From positions 1 through 56,721 of the forward strand of contig NZ_FNBU01000021.1 of assembly GCF_900102435.1 (NCBI RefSeq): 56,721 nt of DNA. The letters run 5' to 3'. A program made the position numbers and the translations under genes. Below the pieces are notes generated by a model, which had not been told where the DNA came from, searched no databases, and was given only the letters and a program-made list of their open reading frames with translations. This DNA comes from Sporolituus thermophilus DSM 23256 (GTDB lineage Bacteria; Bacillota; Negativicutes; Sporomusales; Thermosinaceae). The first letter of the stretch is position 1, and every line of letters starts with the position of its first letter. Of the stretch, positions 29,678 through 36,394 are shown piece after piece.

Positions 29678-30703
29678 TTAATAATGTAAAAGCCCCTGGA
29701 TGGCGCGGGCGGCGGCCTCGTCGGTAATCAGGATGTCCTGCCTGCCGGCGCCGATGACGGCAACAATAGCGGCCGCTTTAGAGCTTCCGCCCGCTACGGC
29801 AATAACCCGGCCAATACCGGTTAAATCGGCCAGACGTAGCCCTACACTGTTAGTAACGTGCACGATTTCTCCTTTAATGGTGCAGTAGTAGCCCAAGGCT
29901 TCGCCCACCGCGCCGCGGTCCGTAATTTCCCTGATCGTTTCTGCCGGTAGGCCGCGGCGGGCAGCCATCTGGGCCGCCTGCCCGATGCCATGAACCAGAA
30001 TGTGGGCGTGCTTAATCATGTCGGCCACCGCCCGCACGTTGCCGTCGCTGGCGAGAATGGCCTCCAGCGCTTCCTCGCTTAAGCCGTCAGGAATGTGCAG
30101 CAGGCGGTAACGCCCCCCTAGCTTGCCCGCAATACGGGCGGCGATAGTATTGGCCTGGTATTCCACCTGTTCACCCAGCCCGCCGCGGGCCGGCACCACC
30201 GTGGAACCCGGCGCGCTGAACTGGACGGCGTCGGCGAGGGTAGCCATGGTGGAGCCGCCACTTACCGCGATGGTCATATTATCTCCCAGATATTGGCTTA
30301 ATACTCCCGCGGCCGCCCGGCCGAGCTCGCGCTGCACCGCCGCGTCCGCCTGGCTGTCGCCGGGAATGATAACTACGCGTTCAAGCCGTAGTTTGGCGGC
30401 AAGTTCTTCTTCCAGGTCGGTAAGCCCGCACACCAGGCGGATATAAGCCGCCAGTTCGCTCAGCAGGGCGCCGCCTTCGTCGGTTATCGTCATACCTAGC
30501 GGCGAAAAGTCAACCAAGCCGGCACTCTTTAAAAAATCTACCTGCGCGCGCACTACGCGCTCACCCACGCCCAGCATGGCCGCCAGGGCGCGACGGCCTA
30601 CCGGCTGGGCATACTGAATATGCCGGAGGATATTATAGCGGTCTTCCATAATACTTATGAGTTCGGGAGCAATCTTGCGATGCAGCCGGGCAATATCTTT
30701 CAC
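29678..30703 (-). CDS. cggR: Central glycolytic genes regulator CggR (SorC family)
   Basis: The ~341-residue repressor has a winged-helix N-terminus (MEDRYNILRHIQYAQPVGRR, LGVGERVVRAQVDFLKSAGL) and the SorC sugar-phosphate-binding domain (VSGGSTMATLADAV, GGSSKAAAIVAV). In Bacillus fructose-1,6-bisphosphate releases CggR from its operator. I place the start at GTG 30703, with GAGGGGAG six bases before; this gives the family's usual length and N-terminus, whereas the 30766 start adds 21 unlike residues. The CggR-type operator is directly upstream, so autoregulation of the whole operon is likely. Confidence 0.94.
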   Translation of the reverse strand: MKDIARLHRKIAPELISIMEDRYNILRHIQYAQPVGRRALAAMLGVGERVVRAQVDFLKSAGLVDFSPLGMTITDEGGALLSELAAYIRLVCGLTDLEEELAAKLRLERVVIIPGDSQADAAVQRELGRAAAGVLSQYLGDNMTIAVSGGSTMATLADAVQFSAPGSTVVPARGGLGEQVEYQANTIAARIAGKLGGRYRLLHIPDGLSEEALEAILASDGNVRAVADMIKHAHILVHGIGQAAQMAARRGLPAETIREITDRGAVGEALGYYCTIKGEIVHVTNSVGLRLADLTGIGRVIAVAGGSSKAAAIVAVIGAGRQDILITDEAAARAIQGLLHY

Positions 30704-30720
30704 AAACTTCTCCCCTCTGG

Positions 30721-30756
30721 GTCTATATACGTCCCACCGGTACCTGTTATGTCCCA
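30721..30756 (-). promoter_or_regulatory. CggR-type double operator
   Basis: On the minus strand TGGGAC-N6-GGTA-N4-TGGGAC-N6-AGAC, with hexamers at 30756-30751 and 30736-30731. This reproduces the spacing of the Bacillus operator (CGGGAC-N6-TGTC-N4-CGGGAC-N6-TGTC). It lies 18 bp before the cggR start. Confidence 0.82.
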
Positions 30757-30768
30757 ATTCGGCCAAAA

Positions 30769-30824
30769 AAATTCGCCACTATGACCTTAATTCGTTAATG
30801 TTATTCGGCAAATAGTGGCAATTT
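30769..30824. promoter_or_regulatory. Wide inverted repeat upstream of the CggR operator
   Basis: AATTCGCCACTAT (from 30770) and ATAGTGGCAATT (from 30812) form an inverted repeat with one base inserted, around a 29-bp AT-rich centre. ATTCG recurs at 30757, 30771, 30790 and 30804. GGCC followed by seven A occurs at 30761 and 30837. It probably covers the operon promoter and a second regulator site. I could not assign a confident -35/-10. Confidence 0.45.
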
Positions 30825-30865
30825 CCTTCTTTGTCTGGCCAAAAAAACTTCATTTTTCCGGGTTG

Positions 30866-31558
30866 TTATTGAACGGCGAACACCAGGGTGAGATCCACAC
30901 TCGCCTTTAGCATCCCGGGGTTGACCGGCGAACCGGCTGCCTCCTTCATGATCCGGTAGCCGTCAGTCGCTACCGGGTAAACGCGGCCGTTCTGCGTCAC
31001 GGACAACGGGCGGCCCAGCCGCACGCCCAGGCTTTCGGCTATCGTCGCCGCCTGCTGCCGGCCGTCTTCCACCGCCTGGCGCAAGAGATCGGCTCGCAGC
31101 GCCCTGTCGTCGCGCAGGGCAAAACTTACGCCCTGAAGCTGATTGGCGCCGGCCTGAAAGAGAGCGTCGACGACAGCACCCACCCGGGTAAGATCTTCCA
31201 CGGTGACGGTAACACTGCTGTGCATGCGATACCCCGTCACCCCGGCCCGGTCATCAGATCGCTGCAGCGGATAAAGGGAAACGGCGGCGGTCTGGATTTT
31301 GTCCGCGGTAATCCCCTCGGCTTTCAGCCGCTCCATAATCTGGTTCATGACGCGGTCATTTTCCCGCTTGACGGCGGCTGCGTCGCTGCCGCTCGTTAAA
31401 ACTCCGGCGGTCACCAAGGCCACGTCCGGTACAACCATCATCTCGGCATGGCCGTACACCGTGATGGCACCAGGTTCGGTCTGGGCCGGCGCGGCGGCGA
31501 CAGTGGCGGCGGTGACGAGAAGCAGGATGAATGCAACAAAAGTTTTCCAGATTCTCAT
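30866..31558 (-). CDS. Exported SIMPL-domain (DUF541) protein
   Basis: The ~230-residue protein has a signal peptide (FVAFILLLVTAATVAAAP) and one SIMPL domain: ITVYGHAEMMVVPDVALV at the start, RMHSSVTVTVEDL and LRQAVEDGRQQAATIAESLG. The domain is widespread in cell envelopes and its biochemical role is unsettled. The start is ATG 31558 with GAGGTG six bases upstream; the longer frame lacks a leader-like beginning. It is not part of the glycolytic operon, being upstream of its control region on the same strand. Confidence 0.85.
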   Translation of the reverse strand: MRIWKTFVAFILLLVTAATVAAAPAQTEPGAITVYGHAEMMVVPDVALVTAGVLTSGSDAAAVKRENDRVMNQIMERLKAEGITADKIQTAAVSLYPLQRSDDRAGVTGYRMHSSVTVTVEDLTRVGAVVDALFQAGANQLQGVSFALRDDRALRADLLRQAVEDGRQQAATIAESLGVRLGRPLSVTQNGRVYPVATDGYRIMKEAAGSPVNPGMLKASVDLTLVFAVQ

Positions 31559-31700
31559 GAGCAACACCTCGCTATGTATTATCACCTTTATTAACGCTCT
31601 CGCCACCGAAAGGGTAACGGGGCCATCCCCACAATCACCGAATTTCTCATTCTCCACTCATTCTTCGCTACGCCTTTCCTCCCCGCCCCTTCAACCCCTG

Positions 31701-31770
31701 CCCCACTTACCACTTACCACTTACCGCTTACCACTTACCCCTTCATACCTCATACTTCATCCCTCATTCC
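31701..31770 (+). repeat. Mixed heptamer tract (CACTTAC then CTCATAC units)
   Basis: Four CACTTAC-like units in exact 7-bp register are followed by CATACCT/CATACTT units. The tract reaches the stop codon of the MgtC-like gene. 31559-31700 shows nothing else. Confidence 0.8.
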
Positions 31771-32423
31771 CTTTTCACCTCAATTACACCGTCAATAGTC
31801 ATGAGATTGGCGATTACTTCATTGACGTTAACCCGGTCGGGAAAGTGTAAAACCATCGTCAGCAGCAATGAATGGTCATAATGCTCTTCAATGCGGATGT
31901 CGCGAATACTGACGCAATGACTCCCCAGGTAAGAACCGATTTTCCCAATCTGCCCGGGCTTGTCGACAATAGACAGGAGCAGGGTGGCGGTATAACCTTG
32001 GCTATGACTTTTTTCCAACCGGGAAAGTGTGGTGAGGGTCAGTAAAACCAGGCAAGTAGTAAACAAGGCGCCCCAAAAATAGCCGGCCCCTACCGCCAGT
32101 CCCACGCCTGATACCACCCAGATGCTGGCCGCTGTGGTCAGTCCCTTGACCGTCGCCCCTTCCTTCATGATGGTACCGGCGCCGAGGAAGCCGATGCCGC
32201 TCACCACCTGGGCCGCCAGCCGCGCCGGGTCGGCGTTGGTCTGGCCCTGTACCGAATAATAAATATTGATAGACAAAATCATGATGAGGCAAGACCCCAG
32301 ACACACAAGCACATGGGTGCGCAGACCGGCCCATTTATTGCGCGACTGCCGTTCATGGCCGATAACACCGCCAAGCACGAAGGCCAGGGCGACACGAATG
32401 CAAATGTCAAGATCACTGATCAT
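31764..32423 (-). CDS. MgtC/SapB family membrane protein
   Basis: The ~219-residue protein has four to five N-terminal hydrophobic helices with the family motifs GGVIGHERQSRNKWAGLRTH, GIGFLGAGTIMKEG and VKGLTTAASIWVVSGVGLAVG. A cytoplasmic ACT-like C-terminal domain (KPGQIGKIGSYLGSHCVSIRD) follows. MgtC proteins act in Mg-limited growth and ATP-synthase control in pathogens; the role in this type of organism is unknown. The ATG at 32423 has GGGAGG seven bases before it. A long leader precedes it. Confidence 0.88.
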   Translation of the reverse strand: MISDLDICIRVALAFVLGGVIGHERQSRNKWAGLRTHVLVCLGSCLIMILSINIYYSVQGQTNADPARLAAQVVSGIGFLGAGTIMKEGATVKGLTTAASIWVVSGVGLAVGAGYFWGALFTTCLVLLTLTTLSRLEKSHSQGYTATLLLSIVDKPGQIGKIGSYLGSHCVSIRDIRIEEHYDHSLLLTMVLHFPDRVNVNEVIANLMTIDGVIEVKRE

Positions 32424-32439
32424 TCTGCCACCTCCCGGG

Positions 32440-32640
32440 TATGTTACTAAATACTTCAATATATGAGCACGAAGACGGCAATGCTAATACCGCTTCACCT
32501 TCCCGGTCGCTAATGGGTATCTTTCCCCTCCGCAAACAAAAAAACCCTGGATACCGGCTTAATCCGGTGCATCTTCCTGTTCGCCGCTTTCCTGCAAGTT
32601 TTTATTCTGCAATGATCCGCTCTGCTAATATATAATTATC
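32440..32640 (-). promoter_or_regulatory. Long, possibly regulatory leader of the MgtC-like gene
   Basis: About 200 nt without a gene. On the minus strand an ACCGG-ATTAAG-CCGGT hairpin precedes TATCCAGGG and a seven-T run, which looks like an intrinsic terminator. The following GATACC could pair with GGTATC just after that stem, an alternative fold. I do not recognise an M-box or another known class. A possible promoter is the AT-rich TATATATT near 32630. Confidence 0.4.
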
Positions 32641-32696
32641 CATTCGTTATCTTTCTGAATATTCCTTTAAACATCGTTGTCAGCTTATGGAAATAC

Positions 32697-32722
32697 AAAA
32701 ACCGCAACCATGTTGCGGTTTT
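32697..32722. terminator. Terminator after lipA
   Basis: AAAACCGCAAC pairs with GTTGCGGTTTT around CAT, with T-runs in both directions. It ends five bases beyond the lipA stop. Confidence 0.85.
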
Positions 32723-32726
32723 GATT

Positions 32727-33611
32727 TTAGCCATGTATTTCCCGGTAGAACTCGCCGGCATGGTAGGAACTGCGCACGAGCGGTCCGGCCGCAACGCTTT
32801 TGAAGCCCATTTCCCGACCGACTTCGCCCCATTGGGCAAACTCTTCGGGCGGGACATAGCGCTGCACGGGATAATGCCGCCCGGTCGGCGCCAAGTATTG
32901 GCCCAGGGTAATCATCGTGACGCCGGCCGCCCGTACGTCCCGGAGGACGGCCGCCACTTCATTCTCCTCTTCCCCCAAACCGAGCATAATCCCGGTTTTG
33001 ATTTCGGTGCCCGGCTTAGCCATCCTGGCTGCCTGTGACAAAAGGTCTACCGACCGGCGGTATTCCGCCCCCGGCCGCACGGCCGGGTACAGGCGCGGCA
33101 CCGTCTCCACGTTATGGGCAAAAACATCGGGACCGGCGGCCAGCACGGTCGCCAGCGCCGCCGGCGCGCCGCGAAAATCGGGCGTCAGCACTTCGACACG
33201 CGGCCGCCCCGGCAGCTTGCGCAGCTCGTTAATGACGGCGGCAAACTGACCTGCTCCGCCATCGGGCAAATCGTCACGGGTTACCGACGTCACCACCACA
33301 TGGGTAAGGCCCATTTCGGAAACGGCGGCGGCCAGCCGGCGCGGTTCTTCCGGATCGACGGCCGACGGGCGGCCGTGGTCTACGGCGCAAAAGGCGCAAT
33401 TGCGAGTGCAGGTATTGCCGAGAATAAGAAAGGTCGCCGTGCCGTGGGAATAGCAGCTCCCCTTATTGGGGCAACGCGCCCCGTCACATACGGTATGTAA
33501 GCGGTATCCGGCCAGCCGACCGGCGGTCAGGGCATGAAGCGCCAGATTATCGGCCCGTTTGGCGTCGCGCACCATGGCGCGCAGCCAGGCAGGTACGGCA
33601 GTAGCTGTCAT
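32727..33611 (-). CDS. lipA: Lipoyl synthase
   Basis: The 294-residue radical-SAM enzyme has both clusters: the auxiliary [12 protein letters not shown] and the SAM-binding CTRNCAFC, plus the closing RSSYHAGE serine motif. It inserts sulfur into octanoyl groups on lipoyl proteins. It stands alone, with no lipB or lipoate ligase nearby. The ribosome-binding site before ATG 33611 is weak. A terminator follows. Confidence 0.95.
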   Translation of the reverse strand: MTATAVPAWLRAMVRDAKRADNLALHALTAGRLAGYRLHTVCDGARCPNKGSCYSHGTATFLILGNTCTRNCAFCAVDHGRPSAVDPEEPRRLAAAVSEMGLTHVVVTSVTRDDLPDGGAGQFAAVINELRKLPGRPRVEVLTPDFRGAPAALATVLAAGPDVFAHNVETVPRLYPAVRPGAEYRRSVDLLSQAARMAKPGTEIKTGIMLGLGEEENEVAAVLRDVRAAGVTMITLGQYLAPTGRHYPVQRYVPPEEFAQWGEVGREMGFKSVAAGPLVRSSYHAGEFYREIHG

Positions 33612-33681
33612 CTGTTACCAACGCCTTTCCGGTCATTATGTCTGCTTTCATTATACCGCACCCACCCCGGAATGAACAGCA

Positions 33682-34422
33682 TTAAACACCGGCCGGCACG
33701 ACAGCGCAGGCCGGTGCCACCCGCGCCGGCTCGCCGCTCTCTTTCTCCCCGCCATTACGGCCGCAGATTTCCTGCCGCCGTTGCATGAAGCGCAAAGCCT
33801 CGTCCCGTGATGTAAACACGGGAATGAGCGCATCGCCGCTAAACCAGGCGCCCCACCGGCCGTCCGGCAGGCGGGTAATATTGCCGTTATCAATCTCGAT
33901 CATCCCCCGCCAGGGCAGCGGTCCGGGCAGGGACTCGGTCGCGGCGTTGAGCTGCCACAGACTGCCGCCAAACATGGCCAGCAGCTCGCTGTCGGTCAGT
34001 GTCGGCGTCCGGCCGGATAATACCTCCAGATAACTTTGCAGGCCCGCCAGGTGGCCGGAGGCGTACATTAAAATCGGGGCGTTAGCGGCCGCCTCCTCAA
34101 TGGCTTTAAGGGCCTGGGTAAAAACCGCCAGCGGGTCATCGTCCGGACGGAACGGGATATTGGTCTCTTTATACCAGCGGGATATAGGGCCAGACTCATA
34201 TGTAAAGCCGGCCGGCTCCAGGAGGGAGCGGAAGACGTCGCTATTGTCGTAAATGGCCGTCACTACCGCCAGCCGGTCTTCAAAGTCATAAAGGGCAATA
34301 TGATCCGGCCACGAACGGCGGTGAATTTTCAGCTTAGGAAAACGGGAATAGTAAATCTTGCCCCCGGCAAACCGGTCAAGCATTTCCGGCAGGGTGTACC
34401 GCAGCAAACGCATACAGTGCAC
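33682..34422 (-). CDS. Conserved-looking protein of unknown function
   Basis: The 246-residue soluble protein has no signal peptide or membrane segment. Segments rich in aromatic residues (GKIYYSRFPKLKIHRRSWP) precede a possible alpha/beta region (ANAPILMYASGHLAGLQSYLEVL) and a basic, Cys-containing tail. I recognise no family. The start is GTG 34422 with GAGGAGG seven bases upstream. It has a strong AT-rich promoter with an overlapping palindrome and a leader of about 105 nt, and sits 70 bp before lipA. Confidence 0.6.
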   Translation of the reverse strand: MHCMRLLRYTLPEMLDRFAGGKIYYSRFPKLKIHRRSWPDHIALYDFEDRLAVVTAIYDNSDVFRSLLEPAGFTYESGPISRWYKETNIPFRPDDDPLAVFTQALKAIEEAAANAPILMYASGHLAGLQSYLEVLSGRTPTLTDSELLAMFGGSLWQLNAATESLPGPLPWRGMIEIDNGNITRLPDGRWGAWFSGDALIPVFTSRDEALRFMQRRQEICGRNGGEKESGEPARVAPACAVVPAGV

Positions 34423-34536
34423 AGTCTTACCTCCTCAGCATGGTCAGGCAAAAATTCGCTCCGACACGGTTCCTGTTGCAAATAAGCTAACCCGCTCCCG
34501 GCTTCGGGGAGGGATCCAGCGCAAATATTATCTTAT

Positions 34537-34567
34537 ATTATATCAAATTTTCTTTTGATATTGTTAA
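34537..34567 (-). promoter_or_regulatory. Promoter with overlapping palindrome, upstream of the unknown gene
   Basis: The -10 TATAAT (34542-34537) and a possible -35 TTAACA (34567-34562, 19-bp spacer) flank the inverted repeat ATATCAAA-TTTTCT-TTTGATAT (34540-34561). The palindrome fills the spacer, a usual repressor position. Confidence 0.55.
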
Positions 34568-34641
34568 GTTTTTCTTACGCTATCCGCCTTTTTTCGCCGC
34601 AGGCTCCCACCCAGAACAAAAGCGCAGGCGCTTGTCAACAT

Positions 34642-34802
34642 ACCACGAAGATAATCATGCCAATAATTGGCACCACAAGCGATGAAAAGTAAGTTTTTGA
34701 ACTAATCTCGCGCGACAACTGTCGCGCGCGTAGCCCTTTGCGTTCTTTGCGCCCTTTGCGGTTTTACGCTTTTCAGGGTAGGGCGCAAAGGACGCAAAGA
34801 GT
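34642..34802 (+). repeat. Mosaic repeat element, copy 3 (forward)
   Basis: TACCACGAAGATAATCATGC, the TGCCAATAATTGGCA hairpin, the conserved linker, GCGCGACAACTGTCGCGC (34710-34727), CTTTGCG nonamers and CGCTTTTCAGGGTAGG follow in the same order as copies 1 and 2, then GCGCAAAGGACGCAAAGAG. With the promoter region it accounts for the 34423-34844 gap. 34569-34641 shows nothing else. Confidence 0.9.
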
Positions 34803-34828
34803 AAAAAAAACTGCCCCTTCCAGGGCAG
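34803..34828 (-). terminator. Terminator of the molybdoenzyme operon
   Basis: CTGCCC pairs with GGGCAG around a short loop, followed on the minus strand by eight T. It lies 16 bp after the NrfD-like stop. Confidence 0.85.
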
Positions 34829-34844
34829 CAGCTGAAGAGCAGTG

Positions 34845-35810
34845 CTACGAGCCGGTGAAGATTTGTCCCGCGTAGAGGAAATAGAAACGCAGCAGCACGA
34901 CGCCCACCAGGGCAATGGACGAGTTAAACAGAACGGTGCGCAGCCGGTAGACATGGCCATGGAGGGCGGTTATGGCAATGGTGACAGGCAGAATCAGGCC
35001 AATGCCAACTACGCCGATCCAGAACACCTTGGCCCATACCCCGACGGTCAGGGCCTCCTTTGCAATGAGGTAATACTGGCCGCCCTGATAGTACATGCCG
35101 GTAAACAACAAAAACAGCATGAACAGCTCAAAGGGAATTACCCTGAGGTCGAGCGCCAGCAGGTATTTAAGGTTTTGTTCATCGACCGTGCTGCGAAAGC
35201 AGGTCAGACCGACGAGAATATTGGCGGCGATGCCGGCGGATATACCGGATACTAAGAACAGCAGCGGCAAAATGGGCGTGTTGAAGAGCGGTTTGGCCAC
35301 CAGCGCCGACAGGAGAAAACCGGTATAGGTCGCGACGGCGACGGCCAAGACGCACATAATCCCTTCAATGGAGCGAGTCTGCTCAAGCCATTCTACCAGC
35401 GGCAGCAGCGGTTTAAACCAGGGCGCCGACCACCCCTGTTCGCTGAGCGGCTTTTTGAAGATGATAGCGCTAAAGAGCAGGGCCAGCGGCGTATAAATGC
35501 TCAGTAAAATAACGCCGATGGACATGACGGAAGTAATCTGGTAGTGCAGCAGCAGCAGGTAGAACGATAAGGGCCTGCCAAGGTCGACGATGAGCAGGGC
35601 CAGACCAATAATGATGGTCGGCGGCGCAATCAGCGCGCCGGCTTTAATCAGCCCGTCCCAGGGCGGTGTTTCGTTACCCTCAATCCACTTGACCAGTAAA
35701 GCGGTAATAAGCGCCCCGCCGCTCAGGCCGGCCAAAAACAGATAGACGGCGATCGGCCAGCCCCAGGTAATTTCGATGTATTGCGTGATATCGCCCCAGA
35801 TGATATCCAT
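34845..35810 (-). CDS. NrfD/PsrC-type quinone-interacting membrane subunit
   Basis: The 321-residue protein has about eight hydrophobic helices and the NrfD-family start (GWPIAVYLFLAGLSGGALI). It anchors the FeS and catalytic subunits and exchanges electrons with the quinone pool. Its ATG overlaps the ferredoxin stop (TAATG), so the two are coupled. It is the last gene of the operon, before a terminator. Confidence 0.9.
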   Translation of the reverse strand: MDIIWGDITQYIEITWGWPIAVYLFLAGLSGGALITALLVKWIEGNETPPWDGLIKAGALIAPPTIIIGLALLIVDLGRPLSFYLLLLHYQITSVMSIGVILLSIYTPLALLFSAIIFKKPLSEQGWSAPWFKPLLPLVEWLEQTRSIEGIMCVLAVAVATYTGFLLSALVAKPLFNTPILPLLFLVSGISAGIAANILVGLTCFRSTVDEQNLKYLLALDLRVIPFELFMLFLLFTGMYYQGGQYYLIAKEALTVGVWAKVFWIGVVGIGLILPVTIAITALHGHVYRLRTVLFNSSIALVGVVLLRFYFLYAGQIFTGS

Positions 35811-36382
35811 TATGCCTCACCTCCGCGCCAGTTCGGGATGGTAGTGACTTTCGGCCTGGTACCCAAGTGCTGCTTGGGTTTAACAATGTAGTTTTTGCTC
35901 AGCGCCGCCCGCACCTCGCTCTGCGGATCATTGAGGTCGCCGAAAGTGAGCGCGCCGGTCGGACAGACAGCGACACAGGCCGGTTTTTGGCCTTTGGCCG
36001 TGCGGTTGGTATAGCAGAAGGTGCATTTATCGGCCGCCCCGGTCTTAGGATTGATAAACCGGGCCTGATAGGGGCAGGCGGTAACGCAATACTTGCAGCC
36101 AACGCATTTTTTCTCGTCGACCAAGTTGACGCCGTCCTTATTCGTGTAGGAAGCGCCGGTCGGACAGACGCTGACGCACGGTGCGTTATCGCACATTACG
36201 CAAGACTGGCGGTGAAAATCCATGACCAGGTTGGGGAATCGGCCCTTCGGCCCTTCAATCCAGACCTGTAGCCTTGATACGCCGTCGGGAACTTTGTTTT
36301 CGGCCCGGCAGGCCACACTACAGGACTGGCAGCCGATGCATTTGTTGCTGTCATAGACTAAGCCGTAACGCTTGTCAGCCAC
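35810..36382 (-). CDS. 4Fe-4S electron-transfer subunit (PsrB/PhsB/DmsB-like)
   Basis: The 190-residue ferredoxin has four cysteine clusters: CIGCQSCSVAC, CVMCDNAPCVSVC, CVGCKYCVTAC and CTFC...CVAVC. This is the usual arrangement for the electron-transfer subunit of complex-iron-sulfur molybdoenzymes. The start is GTG 36382 with AGGAGGGG upstream. It lies 12 bp after the catalytic subunit gene. Confidence 0.93.
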   Translation of the reverse strand: MADKRYGLVYDSNKCIGCQSCSVACRAENKVPDGVSRLQVWIEGPKGRFPNLVMDFHRQSCVMCDNAPCVSVCPTGASYTNKDGVNLVDEKKCVGCKYCVTACPYQARFINPKTGAADKCTFCYTNRTAKGQKPACVAVCPTGALTFGDLNDPQSEVRAALSKNYIVKPKQHLGTRPKVTTIPNWRGGEA

Positions 36383-36394
36383 GCTTCACCCCTC

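Noticed and set aside
32440-32640. M-box magnesium riboswitch before the MgtC-like gene
   Set aside because: The conserved GUUAGGUGAGGCUCC and GAGCCGCUGCC blocks are not present.
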